DNA of 64,000 nucleotides from Enoplolaimus lenunculus (GCA_030248215.1 JASANG010003008.1:62001-126000); one strand, 5' to 3'. Positions 25,116 through 36,938 are shown, counted from the first letter of the stretch. Notes: generated by a model from the sequence alone, not told the origin. Program-made: numbers and translations.

Positions 25116-26271
25116 GTGCTTCTGACATGCAGCGTCTAACTGTGTCAAACTATTAATCCCAAAGGTTGCTTTATTCTTGTTAGGTTATAAGTATGCGTTT
25201 GTTACCATGTAATTTAGTAATGCTAAACATCCTTTAAAGAATGACTGCGTTAAAATTGGCATCCACATCTGTATCGGCATATATAGGTTGGCATCTGCAA
25301 AATTTGAAAATAAGGATCGATATCGGCATTGGCAAAACTTTGGAGTCGGCACATCACAATTTTCTAGTTGAGTTCAACATTGTACATTGAAATAACCCAC
25401 GTATCTCCGAAAAAAGTGGCTAATATATACTTCTCGTGTTCTGTGCTCAAAAATAATTATCTCCAAACCATTGTTGGCCTCGACACTACTGAACTTGGAT
25501 TTTGTGAGGCGACCAACCCTAGACACGCTCCTGCTTTATCGTAAGATGATGTTGAATTGAAATTGTAACAGTTTCAGTAGCGAACATGAAATTTTCGAAG
25601 CGTATTTGGTTTTGGCAACGCATTCCTTATTTGTAATCGCACACCACAGGCATAAAATGCACAAGAATGCGCCGCCTTAAAGCTCCCGAACCAAAATTTT
25701 GGCTACGCCTATGTATCTGATCCAGTAATTTTTTCTTGCAGTTTTAGCTTCATCGTCTGTTCCTCAAATTGAGCGGTATGAGTGCTTTGTTTAGATTTGT
25801 TAGCGAAATTAAACCTTCGCTATGCTTAAAAATATTCTCCAGCGGAAACTAATTTATTTTCACGGAGGATACGTTTACTACAGTGCTGTGTAAAACTTAA
25901 ACTGACCCGGGGTCTTTTATTCACGGGTGTCATTTTTCATGAGGCGTTGGGTAAAAAAATGACCGTTGAGGGTCTCTTTTTAATGGCGTTCATTTTTTCA
26001 CACGACAGTTCTATGAAAATCGGACGCCCATGAAAATATGCCCGGGCGTCATTTTTGGGGTTCGTCATTTTTTCATGTGGCACCGGTTGTAGGAATGTTG
26101 GTTTGCACCAAGAACGTATAAACCGTAACGGAGTGAAGGACAAAAAGGCCGTGGCTCATTCCAATGATTTAAAAAAATTTCTAGCGACACTCATAGCTTG
26201 AATCCAAAAAATTATTTCGACATGACACTTTCTCCAGTATATAATTTACAAGTGAACACACCAACTAGTAC

Positions 26272-26316
26272 CTTCTTTGATAGCCATTTCAAAGGCATTA
26301 TCGATCAGGTTCGTTT
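26272..26316 (-). CDS. Candidate orphan exon, TNLIDNAFEMAIKE
   Basis: The minus strand shows a CTAG acceptor, 45 coding bases giving TNLIDNAFEMAIKE with two leading bases and one trailing base, then a GTACTAG donor. The peptide reads like real protein, but its phase cannot join the first recognised TACC exon (24348-24481), which must begin in phase 0. It could be an upstream TACC exon with another exon between, or part of an unrelated gene. I do not recognise it. Confidence 0.25.
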
Positions 26317-27070
26317 CTAGTCGAAGATTAAATACTTTTATTTACGTAAAAGCCGCAAATAGATCATATGCTAAAATAGGGTTGCATAATTTTGTAAAGG
26401 ACAAAACAGGTTGACTTGAAAATAAAAAATTTATACAAAACATGACACAGGCTCTTGCTGTTCACGCCTCAGGGTTCGATCGAAAGCTTCGGTCAAGGTT
26501 TAAGTTCCTGGTCAGGTTTCATGATTACAAACCGGAACCGGAACTCTAGATTAGCCGTTTTTTGCAACCTCGGTCTGTAAAGGACCTATACTTGCACGCG
26601 CTAATTCTGTTGTTATTATTAGGGTGTTGGTATGGTTAGTTTTTGGCCACTTTTCATTTGATGTTAATGAAATTTTATTGGTGAGTTCCTCTTTATCTCA
26701 TACAAAAATGTATTCCCTCAGTATTAAAATGAGCGTGAATGTACAAAAGTTCCGGTTATGGTTCCCGATCCCGTTTGCAAGTCGGTTGTGGTCGAACATT
26801 GAAATATATAAACCCATATACATATATATGTATCGTGTATGTATGTATGTATATTTGTTTAAGAAGAGAAGTCGAGTCTCAAGCATGAAACTAAAACATT
26901 GCCAATTTCAACATATAAACAGTTTCTAATTGTCAGCAGTTTTGGAAAATCGGACACCTAAAGATCAATCCACCATGCGAGGTTATAAAAAATATGCGAA
27001 TTCACCGCAATTTAATTATTAAAGACCTCATTTTTCCCACGTAGGCATGGCCAGCTGGACGCAGGCTTAC

Positions 27071-27096
27071 CACTGCATTTAGTATTTGGACGTGTC
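27071..27096 (-). CDS. Candidate micro-exon with good splice sites
   Basis: A 26-base minus-strand segment is bounded by TTTTCAG and GTAAGCC. Two frames are open: HVQILNAV with two leading bases, or TRPNTKCS. The borders are good but the segment is short, so chance is likely. The flanks between 26317 and 31234 otherwise hold repeats and no recognised gene. Confidence 0.12.
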
Positions 27097-28182
27097 CTGA
27101 AAACCTGGCCACGGCTCTGCTGGTTTATTCCAATAAAAGTTTACAGCGTAGGAGTTAACTAATGCGCGACAGAAATTGTCTATTTTTTACCGTTAAAAAC
27201 AAAAATTAGTAAAAACTTTTAAGCCGAACTTTAAAACTATTTCCATTTTGTTAAATTTTGAAGCAAAAAGTAAACATTTTTGATGCACAACTTTTCCTCG
27301 GCAGCAGTAAAAACAAAACGTAAACACCTCAAAAGAAAAAAAAACAGGGGCCGCACTGGGTTGTATTATATGTAACGGGCTTATCTCTATTTTGGTACCT
27401 GCGTTGATTAAATACAATAGCTTGTATTGTAAATACCAAAACGTATGTTTTCGCAGCATATACTGAATTGTTTAAGATACATTAAAGCAATAGATGTGCA
27501 ATTTTCTGCACTAATTTTGACAATTTATATATAAAGTATAATAGAATCGGTTTCTAAAATCGGAACCAGCCAAAGTTTGAAAATGTCGGCTCCTCGCAGT
27601 GGCTGTTGTGCAGTTTTTCCACATAAATGCTAAAGCTTAGGCTTACACATATAAGGGCTTACACAAAAGCTTTAGGCTTAGGTTTGTTTTTTGGTGGGCT
27701 TTTTAACCACTGTTTCTTGTATTAATACAAGCTTTAATCTAATCCGGTGTATCACTCATGGTGTCGGGCCTGTAGCCAAAGGGGGGCCAGGGTCGGCCTC
27801 CCTGGAAAATTTTGGGCCCCCCTAAATAGTTTTCAACCTTGCTTGTAACTCATTGAAAACCCTTAAATGCCCATCCTGAAAAAATTTTTTGCCCCCCCCC
27901 CCAGCAAGATGAGATAACTACGGGCCTGAATGGTATTATTCTTGAAAGACATGAAGTCAAATGTACCTAATAGTACAACGATATTCTAGCCAAAAATATA
28001 ACATTTTGACTAAAATCAGTGGTGTATAAAGGGAAGATTAGTGGGTATGTCCTGTTCCGAGTTTATTGGAGACACATGAACTAAAGAACATTTAGCACGG
28101 TTTAGAATATCCCTTCATAGGTCATAGTGGTAAAAACCTTTACGCGAAGTTATTCCCTCTAGCAGTACAATCCAAGCTAACA

Positions 28183-28562
28183 GAGTGTAACCGGAACTCC
28201 GTTTGCAAAAATCGGTGTCCATTTCGGTTAAAGAAACAACGGAAATTCTGTTATTTTTGCAATTCAAAATCAGTTATAAATCACGCATATATCTCGCAAT
28301 TTATCGTTACGGATATGCTGCAATTGTTCGAAATGAAATAAAAATTCCTAAATTCATCTAAAACCTTAAACTTCGATGCATCCGCTATTTTTTTCTTTAA
28401 AATTTTTGAAAGACCGGTGAATATTGCACCGCTCTGTGGTTTTGGCGGAAAAACCAAACATTTTTAAAACTTTCATACATCAATATCTGTTTGCGTTTCC
28501 GTTTTCGTTATTTTGATCACTATCCGTTTCCGTTATTTTAAGTATCCCTTTACACCCTGCTG
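28183..28562. repeat. Dispersed repeat beginning GTGTAACCGGAAC
   Basis: A fuller copy of the family also at 1389, 24848 and 42255. The blocks AGTTATAAATCACGCATATA, GATGCATCCGCTATT and TTTACACCCTGC are shared. The ends GTGTAACCGGA and its near-inverse TACACCCTG suggest a non-autonomous transposon, though no clear target-site duplication was read. Confidence 0.6.
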
Positions 28563-28671
28563 TCTACTTATGAACACCCCTGCTAAGAATCAGAGTTATA
28601 TGATGAAGGCTGCTTAAAGTTCTGCCGAAAGGGCGGGTTTGTAGACAACACATCGAAATGTCGAACTCAAA

Positions 28672-28830
28672 ACGTCACGCCGCCTGAGTACATGAACCAG
28701 CCAAGTTCAAAACTCGCTAACACAGTGACCAGAGAAGGCGTGTTTGAAGAAAACAATATTGAAGTCATAACATCACGCCGCCTGAGTACGTGACTGAGCC
28801 AGCCATCTTCAAATTCCCTAACGCAGTAAG
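28672..28830. repeat. Direct repeat, two units about 95 bp apart
   Basis: CACGCCGCCTGAGTAC begins each unit, followed by CCAGCCA and AACTCGCTAACACAGT or a close variant. A 63-codon minus frame across them is an artefact of the repetition. Confidence 0.6.
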
Positions 28831-29208
28831 ACATCAAACAAATTTTACACCCTTTCATTTCGAAACATTACAACTTCAAGTTAACTATTTTGCGAATGAG
28901 TGTAGCAAGCAAGAATTTTAAGGTTCCCACTGTAAATGTGTATACGTCAAATGTAATTCAAACTATCCAAGTTTTAATAAATACCTCTAAAAATTACGGT
29001 GGCCTTATTGTCCTGCTGCGCCGTTCGTCACCGCACGGTATCGTACATGGGCGGCACCGGGCGGTATCGGACGGCGCCGGACGTCATGAAAAGTATAGCG
29101 GCACCCTTATAGAGGCATATTCTTCCTGTGTAATCCACCTTGCATGTGGCTTAGGTATAACGTTGTGTTAAACATACCAACACGTGTGCAACTGCACTTT
29201 GACTTATT

Positions 29209-29523
29209 ATGCGATCAACAAAAACCATGAATCGCGGGTGTAAAATACTCAAAGTTTCTTTAAACTTTACAAATTTGATTTCTTATGCAATTAACAAATA
29301 TGATGAACGCACTGGACACTGGGCAATCAGAACAAACGAATTAAGGCAGCGATTAAGTGTGATGTTATCAAATTTACCAAAAAACATTCACCCGCATATA
29401 AATATTAATTGGTTAAAAGATGAAAAAGTGATGCGCAGCAGTCTGCACGACAAGCGGAAACCCTCATTTACTGCGAATATCTGTCGCAGTCCCGGTAAAT
29501 ATTCAGCCATATCACCAATATAG
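29209..29523 (+). CDS. Uncertain open frame of 104 codons
   Basis: A plus-strand frame from ATG at 29209 contains a stretch of mixed polar and hydrophobic residues around NELRQRLSVMLSNLPKNIHP that looks more protein-like than most open frames here. No splice sites were assigned, no homologue is recognised, and an overlapping minus frame of 74 codons exists. It may be chance or a relic of a mobile-element protein. Confidence 0.15.
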   Translation: MRSTKTMNRGCKILKVSLNFTNLISYAINKYDERTGHWAIRTNELRQRLSVMLSNLPKNIHPHININWLKDEKVMRSSLHDKRKPSFTANICRSPGKYSAISPI

Positions 29524-29951
29524 TTTGCCATCACAGAGGTGAAAAAACCGGCGTTGAAGCCGGAAGTCGACAAATTTTGTGAAAACCGTAACCGGAGCCA
29601 TAGGCGAAACAAAATTAGGTAACAAAAATGATGTTGATTTGCCTGCTGTCCAGAAGGAGTGATTCACATTAAGCCGTTTACTTTTGTTGTCCTGAAGACA
29701 GAGGGGCGGCTCTCACAGCAACATTGCCCAGGGGAACGTACTTGCTAGGCAATGTTATCAATATATTCGAATATTGAGCTAAAACACTGAAGTGTATCAG
29801 TGTGACATGCCTGTAGAAGGAAAATTCTTAATACTTTTATTACCATAAAATTTCCAAGTTGCATGTGTTTTTCCCACTGAATTGAAGTTGACTAAACTAA
29901 ACTAATCCAACGAACTTAACATAAACTATAATTTTTTTGGAATATTTCAGT

Positions 29952-30161
29952 CTGGACCATGTATAGAACAGGACCGGATCGTTTTCTGGACTGGCAATAA
30001 TAGAGTCAGTTTAAGCTTTAGACTAATTTTTTGCTTAGGCTTAGGCTTAGGCTTAGGCTTATGAATAGGCTCATCCAAACGCTTAGGCTTAGGCTTAGGC
30101 TTAGGCTGAGGCTTAGGAATACGCTTATACAACTGTTCCGAGCCTTTCTATACATGGGCCG
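29952..30161. repeat. TTAGGC-bearing inverted-repeat element, family B, copy 2
   Basis: The ends are ACCATGTATAGAACAGGACC and CTTTCTATACATGGGCC. The interior has two runs of CTTAGG hexamers separated by GAATAGGCTCATCCAAACG, and a very similar spacer occurs inverted in the copy at 45069. No coding content; the minus frames full of Lys-Pro or Leu-Ser come from the hexamers. Confidence 0.78.
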
Positions 30162-30349
30162 AAGTTTTATCAAGGTTTGTGGATCCATTTCAGCCAAAAA
30201 TGTATAATTAATTTTATTCAATAGCATCAAAAATTGAGCATCACAGTATATATTCATATATTTACAAAAATATCGAATGCAGACAGTTTTGCAGAAAGAA
30301 AGCGGCCTGAAGTTAAAAATCACAGGCGAAGCGAGAAGCCAAATGATGC

Positions 30350-30545
30350 AGCTTCCACAATAACATGCGTACGCCAGGTGACTTTTGAAGCTGTAGTGTC
30401 ATTGACACTGAAGCCAAAACGTTTCAGTATCCTGGACACTGAAACTTTTTTGGCTTCAGTATCCAGAATACTGAAGCATTTTGGCTTCACTTACCTGTGC
30501 ACACTGAAACCAAAAAAGCTTCAGTATCCTGGACAGTAAAGCTTT
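30350..30545. repeat. Foldback repeat with CTTCAGTATCC motifs, copy 1
   Basis: The left end CACAATAACATGCGTACG and the TGACTTTTGAAG block also occur at 36939-37101, where the right end is inverted (GTACGCATGATATTGTAG). Between them, alternating direct and inverted CTTCAGTATCCTGGACA blocks form hairpins. This copy appears rearranged or lacks its right end. Confidence 0.5.
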
Positions 30546-31234
30546 TTGCATTAGTCTTAATAAACCTTAATACAGATTTTGGTTTTGATCGTTGTTGTGG
30601 GGCATTACCAGGGTACATCCCTTTGCATCCGGCAATGCTTACGACAACTGTTTATGCAATATATATCGGTGTTATAAAATCTATTTAGGATTGTTCGTAT
30701 GGACCAAATTTTAAACCAATAGTTATCGTCAATTTTACAAATAGTGAATGATCAATCTTTAGACAGGAGTATGTAACTAGTTGGGATCTGCATGGTACAA
30801 AATGTACAGCGCTCATTGTGTTAAGTAAACACCCTTCCTCATTTTTAAAAGAGAGACTTACCACTTAAACCACATAGGGAGGAAAGGCTTTATAAGAATG
30901 TAATTGGAGCAGCTGTACCTCAAATTAAAAACATCGATTAGAGCTACGTATCCCGTCCCACAAATGAGGGGGGTCGGCCAATAATGCAGCGTGCGCTAAG
31001 AAGCTTTTTCTACACAGAATGTTCCCAGTTGCATATTCTTGTCATGAAGCGATCATCCGGTCTTGATTTTATTTATGAAGTCAAAATTAGTTTTGGCAGC
31101 CGGGTTCCATTTGAAACGCGTTTGTTTTTCAATGTAAAACAATCATTTGAAACGACATTGTCCTTGCCAAACACTTACTAAAGCTGCTTTGCTATAACAC
31201 TAAATTAATGGAACCACGTGCTTCAAGCAAATAC

Positions 31235-31336
31235 CTTTGGATACTCCGCAATGGCATTAGTATATTTTTCGTCCGACCTCCATGTCCGTACTATGTTGCC
31301 GTCCGTAGCCACAGTAAGCCGGAAGGATTTCAAACT
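31235..31336 (-). CDS. Candidate orphan exon, 34 residues, phase 0 at both ends
   Basis: A minus-strand segment has a strong polypyrimidine tract and CTCAG acceptor, then 102 bases with one open phase-0 frame, then a GTATTTGC donor. The peptide includes SFRLTVATDGNIVRTWRSDE and ends YTNAIAEYPK. Other frames close quickly. Composition is clearly more coding-like than the surroundings. It could be a 5' exon of TACC, a 3' exon of the Cys-rich membrane-protein gene at 32640-33329, or an exon of a separate gene. No family is recognised. Confidence 0.4.
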
Positions 31337-31589
31337 CTGAGAAAAAATATAATTCGTCAGAAAACTTTTGAGCACCGCTTGTAAGTCATGTAAAATATGC
31401 AATTGTCGTATCGAAAATTAATTAGATTGCTACAAGGAAACTGAATCGTAGCTTGACCATTCCCCAACTATAATAGATTTAGGTGTATTTTCAATCAAAT
31501 ACAAAGGTATCCATCCACTGATCCATTATTTGTTGCTACTTAAAGCTTAAATTGGAAACCTTTCAGCAAACGCTTTTATAGCAGCGAAA

Positions 31590-32639
31590 CAACTGTTTCA
31601 AGTCCAGCTTGCAGAGAAATATACCGTTTGGGTGACCTTGTTGCACAATCGCGTTGTACTGATTACTAAAATCGCTGTTACATGAAATACCGGTGAAACC
31701 AAATTCACCATTCCGTTCTTAAAATCGTTGCAGTTCTTGTCAACTTCTTGTGCAACTGCATTCATATCGATTGCAATAATGGCCCAAAACATAATTCGCA
31801 GATCGTTAATATATTAAAGCATTTTGTTCTAGTGTTTACCAAGAGCGCACGATGCAAGAGTGTGCAACTCCTGCGTTTTCGCATGGTACAAAATGTACCA
31901 CCGGGCGTTGCGTTTTTGGCCGACCCACCTTGTTTAGACTGGGGTCGTAATCACGTGCAATAACCCTAAATTAAACTGTAAGTAGATAATTTTTGTTGCC
32001 GGATCTACAAAGTGTCATGGTTCGAACACGTTGTACCCTCCTCTAAATAAAGGGGGTGGGTGGGGTAAGCCAAAACCGCAACGCTTGCCGGGGACATTCT
32101 TTTCTACATAGAATGTACCCATTTGCACGCTCTTATTAAATAGCGATTATCCAGTCTTGGTCTCACTAATCTATTCTTGTACAATTGTTTTCAACGAACG
32201 CTTATGATGTTGAAGCTACTGTTTTCGAACCGGGACGAAACGTGCCACCCTGTCAACTTTATTGACCAGTTGTTTTTAAATTGATTTCTACAATCGCCAA
32301 CCTCATGTCCATCAAACTCAAATTCACCGTCTGTGATGAAACGTACTACGTATCTAATTAAAATCACTTCCCTGGACCAACAAAATTGCGCAGTCAGTGA
32401 TATGATACCCTGTTGCCGTCTTCAGACAACTTATTGCACATTCGCGTTATTGCGATTTCTAAAATCGCCTTTTCATGGTACACAACCCAAGGCTGCAGTC
32501 CCATAAATACAGGAAAACTCGTCGCGTCGCTATAGTATTCTTATTGCAAAATTGCATTGTTTTAGTTTTTAAAATTGCACTATGCCCATTAAAACCTAGA
32601 CAATATAGCTGACCGCGATAAAAATCCAAGTTGCCTTGA
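31590..32639. repeat. Degenerate copies of the 3' end of the Cys-rich gene
   Basis: The 3' end of the frame at 32640-33329 contains, on the plus strand, GTCAACTTCTTGAACAATTG followed by CGTTATACCGATTTTTAAAA. Close copies occur at about 31738-31785 (GTCAACTTCTTGTGCAACTG), 31645-31680, 32440-32475 and 32547-32580. Spacing is irregular and each copy has diverged. They suggest local duplication of this short segment, or that this end of the frame is itself repeat-derived or intronic. Confidence 0.5.
31851..32137. repeat. Foldback repeat, GGTACAAAATGTACC family
   Basis: The left arm reads AGAGTGTGCAACTCCTGCG, then GGTACAAAATGTACC and GGGCGTTGCGTTTTTGGCCG. The right arm is its complement in order: AAGCCAAAACCGCAACGC, then ACATAGAATGTACCC and TTTGCACGCTCTT. 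Related arms lie at 16700, 30760-31040, 45790-46235 and 57636-57875. Confidence 0.6.
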
Positions 32640-33329
32640 CTAGTCAACTTCTTGAACAATTGCGTTATACCGATTTTTAAAATTACCCCACGCTCGACAA
32701 AAACATATCATTCCGATCAACGCTAAGCTTCCAGTAACGCCTCCAATAAGTCCACGAATTACACGATTACCACTGCAACGCCATTGGCACGTATCGTCCG
32801 GATACGGTTTACAAAAATGCCACGGGCAATGAATAGAGTCGCCCTCACACGGCGGACTACACGATTTTTTACACTGATCCAGGGTCGCATGATAAGCAGA
32901 CGATTTTGATTGACAATATTTGGTTAATTTGTCTACCATATCGTCCACACCTTCTTTTGACACGTACCGGTTGTAACCCTCAAGTAAATCTACTGACCCC
33001 ATAGCAGGACTATCGTCATAATTTACAAGTATTTCGGCATGTTCGCTCACAGGTGGCGATCTAGAGCGAGTGGGATATTTTCGTTTGACCGTCCGAGAAT
33101 CGCTAGAGCTCGGATTATCATTGGCTGCTACTGCGTTAAATATATGATAGTTTAGAATTAAATGGCGTAGCGACAAACCCTTAGGTAACTTCGCATCTTT
33201 CGATATAACAATTGGAGCGTCGGACTCTGTTGCGATTGCAGTTTGCAATATTGGTGCACACAGCAGCAGCAACATCAGCGTATGTCGATAGCAATACGGC
33301 GTTGAGCAATATGTTGCGAATCGAGCCAT
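32640..33329 (-). CDS. Cys-rich secreted/type I membrane protein, family unknown
   Basis: This is an open frame of 229 codons on the minus strand, with ATG at 33329 in a favourable ACAATGG context. Residues 1-33 look like a signal peptide with the core LMLLLLCAPILQTAIA. Residues 34-135 are polar, with a basic cluster VKRKYPTRSRS at 81-91 that could be cleaved by a proprotein convertase. Residues 139-185 hold eight cysteines (139, 153, 157, 161, 168, 173, 181, 185), enough for four disulfides. Residues about 190-212 (IRGLIGGVTGSLALIGMICF) form a likely membrane span with two Cys at its inner end, followed by a short tail. I recognise no family. A possible donor (TGGG then GTAATT) near codon 214 means the last residues may be intronic and further 3' exons may exist, perhaps 31235-31336. 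Nearby genes give no clue to its role. Confidence 0.6.
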   Translation of the reverse strand: MARFATYCSTPYCYRHTLMLLLLCAPILQTAIATESDAPIVISKDAKLPKGLSLRHLILNYHIFNAVAANDNPSSSDSRTVKRKYPTRSRSPPVSEHAEILVNYDDSPAMGSVDLLEGYNRYVSKEGVDDMVDKLTKYCQSKSSAYHATLDQCKKSCSPPCEGDSIHCPWHFCKPYPDDTCQWRCSGNRVIRGLIGGVTGSLALIGMICFCRAWGNFKNRYNAIVQEVD

Positions 33330-34900
33330 TGTAAATTGTGTTTGGCTAAGGCTTAATGATCGTTAAATTTTGGTTCGAAAATACAAGTCGATACGTTTAG
33401 GTTTGGTTTGCTGAAGTAAGATCGCGTGCAACTACAGTTTTTAACACATTTTGAAGCTATTATTTTATTTAAAATAACAGTAGTGTAGTCTGCAATAAAG
33501 CAAACAACATTAGGCGTTACATATTGTTTTCACATTTGCACTTAGGCTCAGACTTAGGCTTAATAATATGATTACCTATGCCAGAGCCTTTACTTGCCTG
33601 CGTTAGGTCTAAGCGTTAACCTTAAATATGGGATGGTGGAAATGTGTGCAAGAGCCAATTCAAGACGATGGTTTTACGCCCTGTGCCCCGTTTAAAAATT
33701 TCTGAATCCATCATTGCCCCAAGAATTCTAAATACAGAAAAAATTAGAGTATGCTTATAGTTCAGCACAAATATCATAAAGATGACTAAATATATTCAGA
33801 AACTAAATAATAAAAGCCAAAACGCTAACTAACCAAACGTTGTATAAGTAAATAGCAGAAAATTAGTGAATAAGTCAATTGTCTGAACTGTCATGCAATT
33901 GATAACAAATTTTAAAATCGTATTAGTGAAAAATTTTTAACTGTAAACAACTATCGAAAAAAAACCGGGTCGTCGTTGAAAATGCTTTACAACAAAGGTT
34001 TTTACGCATCATGCCGCTAGTTGTTTAAAGTCGAAGTTTAAAGCATGTGAAAATAATTAATATTGTTGATAATGTTTCATCATTGCGTGTCCAAATCCGT
34101 CATACAGGCCTTAAATTAATCGCAAAATTAAAATTTTTCAAAACGTATTTACGCCGCGGATTTGGCGTCAGCGAAGCATAGAACGGGACTTTAAAAGGGC
34201 ATTTTAATTTAAAATTTAGTCAAATAAACTATATATTGTGTCAACTTTTTTTGAAAATATTTAAGCAGATTAATAGCGCATGTTTGTTATTTTGACATCA
34301 GTTTTATAGCAACACAAACAAGCAATCAAATTAATAAAATTTCAATTTCGCTATCGAAACGTGCGAAAATATTTAAGTATGCATTTGTTGCGTGGTTCCG
34401 TATTTTGAATGTAAAATTTTGCCTTAATTTGCTGTAACATTTAAATGCGATTTTCCTAAGGAACCAAATAACTGTGTGAAAATTCGGGCATATTATTTTA
34501 GGTTTAAGCTGTTGCACTTCGAGCATATAATTTTACGCTTAAGCGGTTACATTTTAATAGAAACGTGTTTCGTAAATTTTAAAATACGGAAATTTATTAG
34601 TAAACATGAAATTTGCTTTTCACATCAAAATTTTAGTCAATTAGGTTGCTATGACACTCGCGAAAAAAGCCCTATCTTAAGAATTCAGAAAGATTCCCAC
34701 ACTTATTGATTTTGAGGGTCCATCACATTGGTTTTGGGAATGCTCCTCACACAGTTGGCACGCCACTGCATCCGTCCGTTAACATAAGCTGAAACTCGGC
34801 CCAATATAATAGTTTTAGTAATCAAATTATTTCGACGACGCAATGTACCTGCGTGTTCTTGACATCAAAAGCGTCAAATTGTGATTAGGCGGTGGATTGA

Positions 34901-35121
34901 ATGACCATGTCTAGTGACTGAGCTAACGGAAAATCAAAAGGCTTGCGAAAAATGGCCATGTCTAGTGACTTAGCTAACGGAAAATCAAAAGGCTTGCGAA
35001 AAATGGCCATTTCTAGTGACTTAGCTAACGGAAAATCAAAAGGCTAAAAAAGTGGAAATTGTCTTGACAAAAACTGAATAGAAATCAATTTGTCTTGACA
35101 AAAACTGAATAGAAATCAATT
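34901..35121. repeat. Two adjacent short tandem arrays (51 bp x3, 31 bp x2)
   Basis: From 34901 a 51 bp unit containing CTAGTGACTTAGCTAACGG occurs three times with few changes. From about 35059 a 31 bp unit containing GTCTTGACAAAAACTGAATA occurs twice. Low divergence suggests recent expansion by slippage or unequal exchange. Confidence 0.8.
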
Positions 35122-35724
35122 ATAGCTTTGAATGCTTCAATGAGGTTGACCATAGCGTAAAAAATGAACACAGCGTAGCAAACAAACCGGACACAACAGT
35201 ATTAACCGTTGATACTATAAAGTCTGTAGCTTAAATGGTTGTACTGGGCTACTGGGTATATTGCCAACTGTTGACAGATGCTGCACACATTTAATAATAC
35301 GGACCCTGGTTTAAACAAAAACCTATACATATATCAGAGTTTTGTAAACATAATACCTATCTATAAGTTGAAATTTCTATCATTTGACACAGTCCTAAAA
35401 TAGACCTTATAACAAATTCAGCGTGACTCAGGCAAGCAAGTCATGATTATTTTAGGAATTATGCTAAAAATACGCTATTTTAAACACTTTTCGCATTTCA
35501 TATCCGACTGCATTTTTAAAAAAAACGGTCTTTAATAAGCGGACAAACTCTAACACAATAGTGCGCTTGAGCAACGAAACGGTATCAGGTGCTTTTTAGG
35601 AGCGTTTGCCAATACGCTAAAACATCAATAAGAACGTTTTTCAAATCGCTAAAGCGGTTTGTGTATATTTTTTATGCAATTCCTTATAAGTTCTCTATTT
35701 GTGTCTTTCATAGAAATCTTGGCC

Positions 35725-35885
35725 AATGTTACTTTCAGCGGCGTAACAGTAGATTAAGCGTATATTCGTATGCGTAAGTCCAAAGCCTAAATAAGCCTGA
35801 GCGTAAGCAAAAAAAATGTAATCTAGAATCTAAACGTACTCTTTTATAGACCAACCAGAAACCTGGACGCCCATTTAAGAAAAAT
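35725..35885. repeat. TTAGGC-bearing element, family A
   Basis: It starts ATGTTACTTTCAGCGGCGTA, carries hexamers in the CCTAAG orientation, then the shared TAATCTAGAATCTAAACGTA block and CCAGAAACCTGGACGCCC near the right end. It has the same plan as the 24540 copy but is inverted. Confidence 0.65.
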
Positions 35886-36938
35886 GGGCCGAAATCTTGG
35901 ACCCGCTGCCGCTGCAAACTGTAGCGTGCTACTGGCAAAGGAAATGATTCTGGCTTCAAGTTTGATAATTTGTTCTCTACTGAATTAGGGATGTTACAAT
36001 AAAGTTTAAGGCGTAAATTCATTATCTTGATATTTAGATGTTACGTATTTCAAGTGCGTAAAGAACAAACTATTAAATCAAATTGTATTTTTCACGACCA
36101 AACTATGTTCTCGAACAACTTTAACAGACAGTTAACCATAAAAACTGTGGTGATTTTCATTCCCCAGTTGAAAGGCAAGAACATAGCCAAGGGATGTATG
36201 AGTCCAAACCCCTCTCTGATTATTGTTTAATTTTTAAAAACTTTTCGGCCTCGTAATACGGGAAGCCGATTCTCGAAAATTTTGGAAATTTTTAAAATGA
36301 GCAATTTCATATAATTTTGCAACCTCTATGGCTACGGCCCCTGGTTTCAGATAATCTTTGTAGCAAAGGTTTGACCGATTTTTCTCTACACTATTAGTAA
36401 CACACGGTTGCCTTTTACAAATTCGCACAAAGAAAAAAACAGTCCAACAGCCAATCACAAAGCCATATTGCAGAAAGCTGAGCCTCAAAATGAGCACAAC
36501 TGTTACAGCGTGCAAGCGACGAACTTTTAATATATCTGTTATTTGCGTTTATTATTGCAATTTTAAAGCCTGCAATGCAATTTGAGTTATTGCAAAAAAC
36601 ATACTGTTGCAGTTGTTTACAAAGAAGCATAAAATGCATTGCTTGTGGTATATATGTAGAGGAAAACATGCGGCAGCTAAAGAATATTTTCTGTCGCAGG
36701 TACCTTGTGATGTTTTGGAACCGTCATGCCAGGACTGAAGCGATTGTTTACTGCTAAAAATCTATTATTTGAAACCAATGGGGGTCAACGAAAAAATCAG
36801 CCAGTTGAAAAACTAAGCTACCTTTAATCTTAGTCAAGTAAAAAGCACGCAATGACCCAGAATTTCAACTGAATTCGTTGCGGCGAATATTCAGTTATTA
36901 CTAACGTATCAATTTTTGTCAGGCTGTATATAATGCAA

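Noticed and set aside
29947-30323. Lys-Pro-rich and Ser-Leu-rich minus-strand frames
   Set aside because: They are translations of the hexamer core of a family B element.
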